A stretch of 64,000 nt of DNA, taken from contig RPFO01001222.1 in assembly GCA_009746045.1 (NCBI GenBank), forward strand, positions 33,136 through 97,135. The letters run 5' to 3'. Source of the stretch: Mesostigma viride (lineage: Eukaryota; Streptophyta; Mesostigmatophyceae; Mesostigmatales; Mesostigmataceae). Positions 30,944 to 41,079 of this stretch are shown piece by piece. Numbering within the stretch: position 1 is the stretch's first letter; each line of letters opens with the position of its first letter. The translations under genes and the position numbers were made by a program. The notes under the pieces were generated by a model. It had not been told where the DNA came from. It saw only the letters and a list, made by a program, of their open reading frames with translations, and made no database searches.

Positions 30944-33900
30944 ATGCAGCGTATAGAAGCAATGAGGCGCGCCCTGCCTCGAGACTTGCGGCACCTGCGT
31001 GCTTTGCGGATCCTCCCGTGCGGAATGCAGTACCCAGCCAGCAGCACACCCGTCGCAGATCGATGGCGAACCTTATGTGCTTCAGCTGACCATGTAGGCC
31101 ATCACCCTGCCTTACATAGGTCCCCCATCACTGAGCAGCTGTGGAAATTGAGATTCAAGGCGCAACAGTTAGATGAGGCCGGCGTCTCGCAGGGCAACGT
31201 GGCCAGCAAGCCCCATAAGCTAGTGCCCAAGCCACCCCGTGCGTCTCGGTGTTGGGCATGGTACCCCTTCAGCACCGATCCTGTCCTGCGGGAAAAGTAC
31301 CGCAACCCGTGGGGTTACGTGCGCATGGGTCGGCTAATGGAGGTATGACACCCCATTGCACATCCTCCCCTCCAAAACACTTGTCGCGCTTCCCACTTGA
31401 CGCGTGTTGCAGTCAAAACGTATGTGCAATGCGTGGCATAGTCGGGGTGGTGGCGTTGCGACAATGCGCAGAAAGGCACATGTTGTTTGTGTACTTGTGT
31501 GTGCTGGGTTGGTAGCGTAGCTGTCACTGGTAACTTACCATGCACTGCTCGCTTAGCCTTATCTTGAAGGGTTCTCTGCTCACATGTCCTACACAATCTT
31601 CGCTGTTCGTGGCGACCCAAGAGGGTGTCATTGCCTGATGCTGGCAGTCTCCGTTGCTGGCAGTCACGTGGCAGGAGCTGCTGCCTAGGCTCTTACGAGT
31701 GCCCTTTATGATTTGCACGATCGGTGGCACGCTCTACTGCACAAGACCTGGATGCCATGGCATACGCCCACTTGTTCTTGCACCAGTCACGCACCATGCT
31801 GTGCCACCTCGCAGGACCTGGACTCGATGAAGTAGTTCGTATACGCCCTCTTCTCACACTAGTTATGGACCTGCCATGTGCCATGAGCCCGCACACTCTT
31901 CTGGGCAGGACTTGGACGCGATGGCGGGCACCACAGCTCCTTTACCCTCTTCTCAGACTGTTCACGGACCATGCATTATCACTCTGTGTGCCACCTGGCA
32001 GGACCTGGATGCGATGGCGGGAAACATCGCGTACACCCACTGTGGCGACGGTGACAGCGAGACGGCGCCACTGCTCATCGTGACCGCTTCTGTCGACCGC
32101 ATCGAGACGAGGGGGCAGTTTGGCATGGCGCAGGATGGGGTGCTCTCGGGAGAGGTCTGCTGGGTGGGGTGAGTGGGGGGAGGTCTGCTGGGTGGGGTCA
32201 GTGGGGGGAGGTCTGCTGGCTGGGGGGAAATGGTGTGGCGTGGTGGGTAGTTGATTGGGGTGGGGTAAATGGGTGCGTGAATGAACAGGGTAATGCGCTG
32301 AATGGATTTGGGTGATGGAGATGGAGATGGAGATCTGCGGGGAAATGCGATTACATGGCCATCGTCCATAAAGGGTGTTGGTTTCGCGAAGGGACAAAAT
32401 GGAACCAGGAGAGCTGGCACGCAAACTTTTTGTTGGGCAAGAACAAAGGCAGGTCACCATTCGATGCCATTAAGAGCTCTTTTGGGGACCGGCGGCTCAA
32501 GGTGCCGTTCCCCGAACGTGTCCTCCTCAAACATGCGAATGAGACGAGTTACCTTACCCCAAGAATTCTTGCGCTTCCCCCCCCAGATACAAATAACGCC
32601 CCAAAGGCCTCACACCTTATTTTACCTTCCCCTTCCCCTCGTGCTGCAACAGCCGCTCCAGCATGGAGATCCGCATGAGGATCCACACGCTGCCACCTGG
32701 CGCCGTGAAGGGGGCCGGCATCCGCCGCTCTCCCGACCAAGCCAGTGGGCTGCCCGAGGAAGTGGCGGCAGGTGCGCAAGGGGGAGCGGGACCCCCATTG
32801 GGGGACACCCAGGGTGAGCTGGTGCTGGAAGCCTTCTTCACGTTTGTGGCCAGGGACCCTGTGACCAAGAAGGCAGCGGCCATCAACCCGCTGGTGCCGG
32901 AGACGCCCGAAGAAGCGCGCGACTTCAATGCGGCGGAGAACCGGGTGGCTGAGCGCAAGGCGCGGCGGTTGGCCAACGCGGCCGGTAAGGAATAGTTATA
33001 CCCAGTTATTATGGACAGTACTAAGTAATAGTAGTATTTCAATAACAAGTAATTATCGATAGGAATTATTTCTTGATATTAGATCCCATCTTAATGAAAA
33101 TTTATATGTACCGTCCCATTTACTTGATCCCAGCTATTTGATCCAATTTATTCGAACCTATTCATTATTCAATCCTATCTATTTGACCCCATGTTATTTT
33201 AACCTAATGGGAGGCCTTAGTTGGGACGTCACGCATCGCATACAGGAGCTCTTAGATGCTGTAAACAACGTACAACATGGTATTGTCGTGGGCCGTCCCG
33301 CCGCGATCGTGGCCCAGGGTGTCAAGTACGCAACGGGGGAGATGAGCGAGTAGACATGCGGTGGGGAGATGAGCGAACCAACGGTGAGGTGGGATCTGGA
33401 TGAACCCAGGTTTCGTTGACGAATATATTGCTTAAACCAGGTCGCCTTTCATAGCCTGGCTCCCTGGAAACTAGGCCGGGGTGGCACTGCACTCATTCCT
33501 TGTATTCCTCTTGTACATCATCTTTGTGTCCGACCTTCTTCTGTTGATCCTTTCACACACCATGTTTTTGCGGGTTCCCTCGCAGGGTGCGCTGTGCCTC
33601 GCCCTTGTTGATTTTTTTTTCATTAGCCCTATAAATAGTCTTGTTCTCCAAACTTCTATTCAGTAATCATCTTTCACTAAGTTAGGTAGCAAAACACCAG
33701 AAAAAAATGCTCGGCATTGCCAGTAACTGTCGATGGGGAATAGGATCGAGCCTTCTCAAGTACTCACATTGATGCCCCTCGCCGGCTATCTGATCGACCA
33801 AACAATATGTTCAGCCGTACATATGATCAGTGGTGCGCATGATCTCTATCGAGCCGTGCACGTGTGGGTTGTACGTATACGATTATCGAGACGTGCGCAT

Positions 33901-36052
33901 CATTTCTGTTGTCCTGTGCCACGACACATGCGCCAAGCGTTCCTCACTGACGACCTGCAAAGCACTTTTTTTCATTAAAGGGGTCAGGAGCGGTGTGCCA
34001 CGTACATTTGTCCCCTGCATCCACCCCCCTCAGTTGCCCCAGAGGGGGTTTGACCACCTTTATCTGCCCCACTTACGGGCCCACCTCATTGCACCCCCTC
34101 ACCTGCTCACCGCATTCACCCCTGTCATTTGCCCACCCTCCTGTTTCCCCCCCCCGGCCCCCATCAACCAGCCGGTCCCTCGGGCCCCCCCATGGACCCG
34201 TCACGGATGGCCCACATGTCCCGCTTGCTGGAGGAGGCGTCGGTGGTGGCCAACCTGCCTGCACTTGCGCCGCACGACGCCGTGCTGATGTCGTCCACCT
34301 CGCTGCAGAACGTCATTATCTGTCAGCCGCAGCAGAGGAACATGCACGGACGGTGGGTGACGGGGCCATGCATGTGGGTAGTTGTTTGGGGGGCATACTT
34401 ATCAAAGGCGGGTGGTGGTGGGTGGGTTCGGGTGGGTGGGTGGGTGGGTGGGTGGGCGGGCGGGCGGCGGGCGGGCGGGCGGGCGGGCGGGCGGGCGGGC
34501 GGGCGGGCGGGTGGGTGGGTGGGTGGGTGGGCGGGCGGGTGGGTGGGTGGGTGGGTGGGCGGGTGGGTGGGGCGGGCGGGTGGGTGGGTGGGTGGGGCGG
34601 GATGGGTGGGGTGCGATGGGGTTGGGGGATGGGGTTGGGGGGGGGGGGGATGCGGGGGGGGAGGAGGGGGAGCGGAGCTGGGGGGGGACACGAGATGGCG
34701 GGCGGAGGGGGGAGGGGGACGCGGGGGGGTGATGGGGTCATGCATGTTAGTGTATAAGCATTGGGACTGATTTACGCTCCGTATGTTTCTTCCCCGCCCC
34801 GGCACCACGCTGTGGAGATAGCGCTCTGTGGCCTGCCCACTTGCGGCAGTGAGAGAAGCTAGGGCGCCCTCCTTCTCGTTGTGTATATAGGGTTGGAGGT
34901 TCCTTTACTCTGTATTGGCACCCACGTGACTCAGTCGCGTGCTTGTTAATTAATTAATTAATACTTCCCCCCATTACAATTGGCCGTAGAATGGCCGTAG
35001 AATGGCCGTAGAATGTTTTTCCTATTACAACCCCAGGCTTGATCATGGTTGTAATGTGGCCTTGAACTTCCCAGCCATACATAAAGGAATGGAGAGTAAA
35101 TGGATCATAACGGGCACGCACATGGACATTGCGGCCCCGCTGCCGCCATTAATATTTTCATTCTCACCCCGCCACCTTTCACCCATGCGCACTCCTCTGA
35201 GTAATAATGATTTTTGCGTCCTATCTCGCCTTGCACGCACACGCAGCATCTTCGGCGGCTTCCTCATGCGTCGCGCGTTTGAGCTTGCATTCGTCACCAG
35301 CTACACGTTTGGTGGCGCCCGCCCCGAGTTCCATGAGGCGGGGGAGGCCACGTTCCACCACCCGGTCGATGTGGGGGACCTGCTCTTCCTGTCGTCACGG
35401 GTACTGCTCACGCATCCTTCACTGCCAGTTGGCGAGCCGGGGCACCTTGTCCACGTAGAGGTGGGTGCTGATCGGTTTACTACCTTCGACTTTTTAGCTT
35501 AATGGGTGGGTGGGTGGGTGGGTGGGTGGGTGGGTGGGTGGGTGGGTGGGTGGGTGGGTGGGTGGGTGGGTGGGTGGGTGGGTGGGTGGGTGGGTGGGTG
35601 GGTGGGTGGGTGGGTGGGTGGGTGGGTGGGTGGGTGGGTGGGTGGGTGGGTGGGTGGGTGGGTGGGTGGGTGGGTGGGTGGGGTGGGGTGGGGTGGGTAG
35701 GGGTGGGGGTGGTGGTGGGGGTGGTGGTGGGGTGATGATTTGGTGATAACATGATGATGTGAAAAGTGCAAGAGACTTGTGTTCTTATTCTCATTCAAAC
35801 ATGACCTGCCTCCTTTGTTGGTTCATGTTTGGGGCTGTGCATGTGCAGGTAAAAGCCACCGTCATGAAACCCGAGGAACGAGCTAGCCATGTTTGCAACA
35901 CCTTTGAGTTTGTATTTCACATGAAGGATGCCACACTGGAACCAGGCCAACTAAAGGCCACCATAAAGAGAGTGCTACCGTCTACAGAGGAAGAGGCCAG
36001 GCGGCACCTGGCATGTTTGGAAGGAAGGGTGGCACAGTCATCAAAATTGTGA
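30944..36052 (+). CDS. ACOT9-like: ACOT9-type acyl-CoA thioesterase, six exons
   Basis: Exons 30944-31342, 32002-32168, 32653-32984, 34172-34352, 35247-35460 and 35849-36052 join without a frame error and give 498 residues. Donors are GTATGA, GTGAGT, GTAAGG, GTGGGT and GTGGGT. Family marks in order: YPFSTDPVLREKYRNPWG, VRMGRLMEDLDAMAGNIAY, IVTASVDRIE, SGEVCWVGRSSMEI, FFTFVARDP with INPLVPETPEEA, IICQPQQRNMHGRIFGG, FLMRRAFELAF, FHHPVDVGDLLFLSSRVL and ASHVCNTFEFVFH. These are the two HotDog domains of mitochondrial acyl-CoA thioesterase 9, which hydrolyses acyl-CoA to free fatty acid and CoA. The Arg-rich start (MRRALPRDLRHLRALRIL) suits a mitochondrial presequence. The start is uncertain: 30944 is the first in-frame ATG after a stop at 30887. 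Several introns carry repeat arrays and copied splice sites. Confidence 0.88.
31738..32001 (+). repeat. Three decayed copies of the exon-2 acceptor region inside intron 1
   Basis: Segments at about 31738-31778, 31801-31857 and 31891-31958 each repeat the true junction at 31986-32046: a C-rich lead, CAG or CA-AG, GACCTGGATGCGATGG and then a TACGCCC-like stretch. Spacing is about 69, 93 and 92 bp. Two of the three keep an AG at the splice position. Confidence 0.75.
32152..32235 (+). repeat. 28-bp tandem repeat spanning the exon-2 donor
   Basis: Units starting at 32152, 32180 and 32208 each read GAGGTCTGCTGGGTGGGG, then GAGTGGGG or CAGTGGGG or a decayed version. The first unit covers the last coding bases (EVCWVG) and the GTGAGT donor; the second has GTCAGT and the third has lost the donor. 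Confidence 0.8.
34416..34625 (+). repeat. GGGT/GGGC tetramer array in ACOT9-like intron 4
   Basis: About 200 bp of GGGT and GGGC in blocks, starting some 65 bp after the GTGGGT donor at 34353. Confidence 0.93.
34923..34965 (+). repeat. Retrotransposon 3' hairpin, type C, with TTAA tail (in intron 4)
   Basis: CACGTGAC, loop TCA, GTCGCGTG, then CTTG and (TTAA)4. It matches 13159-13177 with one T:G wobble, and is an insertion end inside the host intron. A 12-bp triplet GAATGGCCGTA repeat follows at about 34985-35013. Confidence 0.65.
35502..35692 (+). repeat. (GGGT)n array, about 47 units, in ACOT9-like intron 5
   Basis: 190 bp of pure GGGT beginning 42 bp after the GTGGGT donor at 35461, then irregular GGGGTGG sequence. 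It yields false GGWV and THPP repeat ORFs. Confidence 0.97.
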
Positions 36053-36059
36053 TGAGGCG

Positions 36060-36390
36060 AGAATGTCCTTGTGAAGAGCACAAGTCACTTTTTGTAAATA
36101 TTTTCTACGCAACTGTAAGCTATTGGGGTCCTAGGTTACTACGTATTAAAGACACGCGCGACTGCCGATTGAGGGTAAATACTCAATATGGAGTGTATGG
36201 GGGTAGGAGGGCCGTACGTGGAATGACCCTCGACCGAGCGGAAGTGGGCCATAAGCAGCCATGGGCTAATTACCAGCTTCGCAGCTCGCCTATTAGGTTG
36301 CGTGAGGCAAGTTGTGCATGAGCAGAGAACGCCGACGCCTGATTCATATTTTGAGTAAGACAGCTTTATTTATTGATTGACCGGATCGAT
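36060..36390. other. ACOT9-like 3' flank
   Basis: Short TGTAAA/TGTAAG sequences occur at about 36092 and 36115, but no polyadenylation signal can be assigned with confidence. Nothing else is seen. Confidence 0.35.
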
Positions 36391-37758
36391 ATTAAAATTA
36401 AAATTAAATTATAACATGACTCCGTTGGGAGATCATGTAGCACATATTCCCTTGCTGGATGGATGGAGGTGGGCAGAGCCGCGAAACCGAACTAATCTAA
36501 CTCTAAGCTAATCTAATCTAGAAAACCCTACCTATTCTACTCAGCAAAGCGCCCCTTCCGCTTGGGGGGAGGGGGCTTGCCCACAGGGGCGGGCGTATGA
36601 GCCTGGACAATGGTCTGCCACCTCTTCTTGTCCTGCATAGCAGTCCAAGCAAGAGAGAGGGAGTGAATGCGATGTTCAAACTGGGCTGGGACCACTAGGT
36701 CGGCCAGCAACTGCTGTGGGTAGGTCGTGGCATGTTTGCCTACCTTCTTAGGTATGTCCTTGGGGCCAGGCCAGGTCAGGATATGCCGTCCTGGCTGGCC
36801 AAGCCGCTGGGGGGCAGGCAGACCGAGGTCCGGGTGTCTATACCTGGCTGGTGCGAGCAAGATGTCCTACGAATGCTATCCTACGCTGTCTAATCTCGTC
36901 CGAAATGCGAGGCATGCCCTGGTACAAAGATTCTAATTAAAGACCTATGTGTGGTAAACCCTACATTCAGGGCCTGACGTAGCATCCTGGCTACCGTGCT
37001 TCTAGCTTGGCCGCCAGCGTGTCCGTGAGCGTCCATGTCTCGGCGCCATAGGTGAGCACCGTGAGGACCAGGACCTTGAGGAGCATGCGCTTGCGGTGCT
37101 CGCCGCCGGAGGGCCTTCGAGTGCCAGTAGGCTTTGAGCGAGCGATGCCTAGCCCAGGCCAGGCCGATGCGGGTGTCCACATCGTCGGCGGTGTCTGGGA
37201 GCATGCTCCCCAGCAGTTTGAAGCGATCACGAAACGGGACCTCCGTCCCGTCTAGCAGCCGCGGCAGCGGCGGGCGACTGGAAGCCCCAATCACCATCGC
37301 CTCAGTTCCGACACTAATCTCCAGCCCCACCGCCCTCTCCTCCAAGCCGGGCAGACAGTCCAGCCAGGTCTGAATACATGCTCGGGGCGCGCGATGAGGG
37401 TGGTGTCATCCGCATACATCAGGTCGGACAGGCGGTAGCCCGGGTCAACGCCGCTGTGTTTGCGCACGTTAAGGATGTCCAAGCCGAGCTCGAACCCCTT
37501 AAGAGCAGTAAAGCGCGCACGTGCCCGGCGCATGACATGATCCACGACAATAGTGAACAGATATGGGGACAGGACACTTGGCAACCTTGCCATACCCTGC
37601 GGTGAAGGGGGAATGGTGGGGTGGCCGGTGCCTTCCGCAGTCCGCACTACTGCCTGTGAGCCCTCATACAGTCGGATCGTACCGAGTAGGATTGATATGC
37701 GACAACTATATAGCAGCTGGTTGTCTCCTTGATATATTGTTGTCAAGGTAAGCGACAA
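36385..37758 (-). pseudogene. LINE-A ORF2: reverse transcriptase palm to C-terminus, frameshifted
   Basis: On the minus strand 37758-37291 reads LSPYLFTIVVDHVM, then LSDLMYADDTTLIA, the YADD catalytic motif of non-LTR reverse transcriptase. In a second frame 37345-36890 continues with the RT thumb (GLEISVGTEAMVIG, FKLLGSMLPDTADDVDTRI). A third frame (37230-36991) has VLTVLTYGAETWTLTD, the standard post-thumb motif. A fourth, 36860-36537, carries HILTWPGP, VVPAQFEHRIHSL and the stop. At least three frameshifts are therefore present. The endonuclease, the N-terminal RT motifs and ORF1 are absent (5' truncation near 37758). The 3' UTR has hairpin A at 36414-36438 and an AATTT-type tail to about 36393. 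Confidence 0.85.
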
Positions 37759-37857
37759 CTAGCTAGTGCTGCCGAGCGCTGGGACGCGAAAAACGCGAAA
37801 GCTTGAAGTAGCTCCAACGCGGACTCGATCAAGGACCTCTGGCATGATTCCGCGCTG

Positions 37858-38160
37858 GTGAGTCTCCTTTGTCGGTCACATCCTCGGCGTCCGCTACGTA
37901 CCAAGAGCGCCGCACCCGGGCCGAGCTCTACGTACTACAAGCTCCCTCATACCATCCGACACCGCCGCCTCCTCTTTGCCGGCCATCTTGCCCGCACAGA
38001 CCAGGTGAATACCGATTTGGGCCCTGCGGGCGGGCTTAATTAGGACTGCATGGCCAACCAGGTAGACACCTCCCGATCCTATGGCAGGGCCCCCTTGTAC
38101 GTCCCGTCGCATATGCAACCAGCTTGCGCGCGCCCCGCACCGACGCGGCGCGACCCGGAC
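37858..38160 (+). pseudogene. LINE ORF2 C-terminal fragment
   Basis: HTIRHRRLLFAGHLARTDQV matches the post-RT motif at 13673-13233. A short remnant of the next segment (CCAACCAGGTAGACACCTCCC, equivalent to QPGRHL in another frame) follows at about 38054. It has decayed beyond that. Confidence 0.62.
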
Positions 38161-38464
38161 CTAGCTATGTGACACAATTGCTTGAGGATGCAGGCCTTAT
38201 ATCTGTACTCCGCACCCACATGATAGACGTACATGCAAGGAGAAATGGGCTGCCGTCTGCGATAAGCACCTTAATTACTGTGGGGCATGCATGCTCCTGT
38301 TTTCTCCCCACGGGCCCCATTGGTACAATGCAGGGTAGAATTAGTCCGCAGGTGGAGTTTATTGCCCCTGAGGATAGCCGCTACACTAGCTACCGCCTCG
38401 CCTACTGGTCATTACAGTAGAGGACGGCTCAGATGAGGATTATATCCCCCTCTAGTGACTATAA

Positions 38465-38525
38465 ATAATTAATTAAATTATAGAATTATTATTATCGTGC
38501 TCCCGTTGGCTGGGGAGTCATGGAG
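38465..38525 (-). repeat. Retrotransposon 3' hairpin, type B, with AT-rich tail
   Basis: On the minus strand the order is CCATCC array, GGGGTTAATG, CTC c ATG a CTCCCC, loop, GGGAG CAC GAT, then ATAATAAT and TTAATTAA. This is the end of the element whose 3' UTR holds the adjacent GGAT array. Confidence 0.75.
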
Positions 38526-38537
38526 CATTAACCCCGA

Positions 38538-39493
38538 CGGATGGATGGATGGATCATGGATGGATGGATGGATGCCAGGATGGGTGGATGGATGGATGCC
38601 AGGATGGGTGGATGGATGGATGGATGGATGGATGGATGGATGGATGGATGGATGGATGGATGGATGGATGGATGGATGGATGGATGGATGGATGGATGGA
38701 TGGATGGATGGAGTGGATGGATGGATGGATGGATGGATGGATGGATGGATGGATGGATGGATGGATGGATGGATGGATGGATGGATGGATGGATGGATGG
38801 ATGGATGGATGGATGGATGGATGGATGGATGGATGGATGGATGGATGGATGGATGGATGGATGGATGGATGGATGGATGGATGGATGGATGGATGGATGG
38901 ATGGATGGATGGATGGATGGATGGATGGATGGATGGATGGATGGATGGATGGATGGATGGATGGATGGATGGATGGATGGATGGATGGATGGATGGATGG
39001 ATGGATGGATGGATGGATGGATGGATGGATGGATGGATGGATGGATGGATGGATGGATGGATGGATGGATGGATGGATGGATGGATGGATGGATGGATGG
39101 ATGGATGGATGGATGGATGGATGGATGGATGGATGGATGGATGGATGGATGGATGGATGGATGGATGGATGGATGGATGGATGGATGGATGGATGGATGG
39201 ATGGATGGATGGATGGATGGATGGATGGATGGATGGATGGATGGATGGATGGATGGATGGATGGATGGATGGATGGATGGATGGATGGATGGATGGATGG
39301 ATGGATGGATGGATGGATGGATGGATGGATGGATGGATGGATGGATGGATGGATGGATGGATGGATGGATGGATGGATGGATGGATGGATGGATGGATGG
39401 ATGGATGGATGGATGGATGGATGGATGGATGGATGGATGGATGGATGGATGGATGGATGGATGGATGGATGGATGGATGGATGGATGGATGGG
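38538..39493. repeat. (GGAT)n satellite, about 235 units
   Basis: 955 bp of nearly pure GGAT, with interruptions only near the low-coordinate end (CATGGAT, GCCAGGATGGGT twice, and AGTGG at about 38712). Interruptions at one end and purity at the other suggest growth from that pure side. It creates six overlapping false MDGW/IHPS repeat ORFs. Confidence 0.98.
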
Positions 39494-39744
39494 TACACGC
39501 AATCCTACCGGGATCTAAGCTATATGCATGCAAAAACAGTTCGTCCTACTCTATATCCATGGTGCCCGCGACCCAAGGGGTCTTGTCTAGCATGGTTCCC
39601 ACGTCTGCAAACGCGTGGCTTCCCCACTGGAGGAGGGTTGTTTTCCTTTATGCACTGAGTCCACTTGGCCTAGTGACTAAAAGGTTGGGGCAGACGATAT
39701 TGTAACTTTCGTGTAATTTTTTTTCTAATGAGATTAGCATAGTA

Positions 39745-39800
39745 CTCCGTGACTCCCCAACGGGAGCACGAGTCTAACTAATTAATTAATTAATTAATAG
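39745..39800 (+). repeat. Retrotransposon 3' hairpin, type B, with TTAA tail
   Basis: CTC c GTG a CTCCC, CAAC, GGGAG CAC GAG, TCTAAC, (TAAT)n. The same hairpin as at 11742. A 13-bp direct repeat (ATAGTACTCCGTG) brackets 39752-39796. Confidence 0.78.
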
Positions 39801-39884
39801 TACTCCGTGGCGCATGCATGCCCATGCGCATGACACGCAAGGACTTACTTACTTGCAAATTTAGGACAGACGGCTGATTGATAC

Positions 39885-40115
39885 CGTCCGTCCGTCCGTC
39901 CGTCCGTCCGTCCGTCCGTCCGTCCGTCCGTCCGTCCGTCCGTCCGTCCGTCCGTCCGTCCGTCCGTCCGTCCGTCCGTCCGTCCGTCCGTCCGTCCGTC
40001 CGTCCGTCCGTCCGTCCGTCCGTCCGTCCGTCCGTCCGTCCGTCCGTCCGTCCGTCCGTCCGTCCGTCCGTCCGTCCGTCCGTCCGACCGTCCGTCCGTC
40101 TGTCCGTCCGTCCGT
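39885..40115. repeat. (GTCC)n satellite, about 57 units
   Basis: 230 bp of GTCC with two substitutions near the high end (GACC, GTCT). The sequence after it, GTGTCATGTAGCATC, resembles the box beside hairpin A, so this array too may lie in an element end. Confidence 0.97.
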
Positions 40116-40119
40116 GTCA

Positions 40120-41075
40120 TGTAGCATCAATGAGATAGTTTATGTAATGATGGGAAATTTGTGTCATTAACACAAACAATACATTACCAGGATTGATGGA
40201 TGCAGTCGAGAGAAACCAAAGTGCCAACGTTCTGGTTTTGTCAACTGGAGGAGCCGCTCATGCGAGCCCCGGCCCCCCCCTTCTGAACAGCCCCTCCGCA
40301 GGCATACAACTTATTCTCAGATATCCTAGTCAAGCATTATCACAAATGGATACTTATATAGTACTAAATATACCAGATACGTTGGCTTTGTTTATGGTTA
40401 ATTGGGTGCCTTCACTCTGATGCAAGTCATCATAATTTGTAAAATATATTAGATATTGGTTGTCTTGCTTAATGAATCATAAATATACCCTGTCATCCTG
40501 GCCCCATGCTGAGAGCGGGGTCACCGCAGGCAGGTCTGTGAACTATGTATAAATGTATGGTACTACGCATGGTACCAGCTCCCGGTCTTGCGCGCCATGT
40601 GCACAGGCATGCAAGCAAGGAGCGAATGTTGGTATATATACAGGAAAAGAACCTCAAGCCTATCATGGCCGCATAGTATGCAACGTGCACACCAAGCTGC
40701 CAGAAATACGCCACTCCACTCAGACATTTGTTTGTAAATGCCTCTACTGGGAGATTCACGATTAGAATTGTTTCGCACCGCAGCAGGGATGATGCCGAGA
40801 GGAAGGTGCCCCAAGATGGGCGTTACATCACGTGCAATGCCCAGGCAAAGCGGTCGCTAGGGCTGCCGGCAAACGCCAGGCAACACACCATGGACAGCTA
40901 CCTCCAAGGGGGTCGCCATGCTCCTCATTCCCGGCTCCAAAACCAGGTGAGTTGTGACGGTGGAGGCTGCGAGCTGGCCTCAGGAGGACCTTGTTTCCGG
41001 AGGCCATACCAGGTTCAAAAACAACAAGCGCAGCTCCGATGGGAACCACCAGATGGTCGCCTTGCATGCTAGAAG
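40120..41075. other. No supported gene; one possible exon
   Basis: A reading frame at about 40790-40947 (for example YITCNAQAKRSLGLPANAR) ends at a GTGAGT donor. A second stretch after a CCTCAG acceptor near 40985 reads EDLVSGGHTRFKNNKRSSDG. The family is unknown and the model is weak. Confidence 0.25.
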
Positions 41076-41079
41076 CTGC

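Noticed and set aside
34129-34770. GGWVGG repeat ORFs beyond the ACOT9-like exon 4
   Set aside because: Coding ends at 34352; the rest is intron with a GGGT/GGGC array.
38478-39705. Six long ORFs of MDGW or IHPS repeats on both strands
   Set aside because: They are translations of the GGAT satellite, open in every frame because the unit lacks stops. There is no start context, domain or codon signal.
39739-39809. 13-bp direct repeat ATAGTACTCCGTG as a target-site duplication
   Set aside because: Its first copy overlaps bases conserved in all type-B hairpins, so it cannot be pure target sequence. It may be micro-homology or a second hairpin start.
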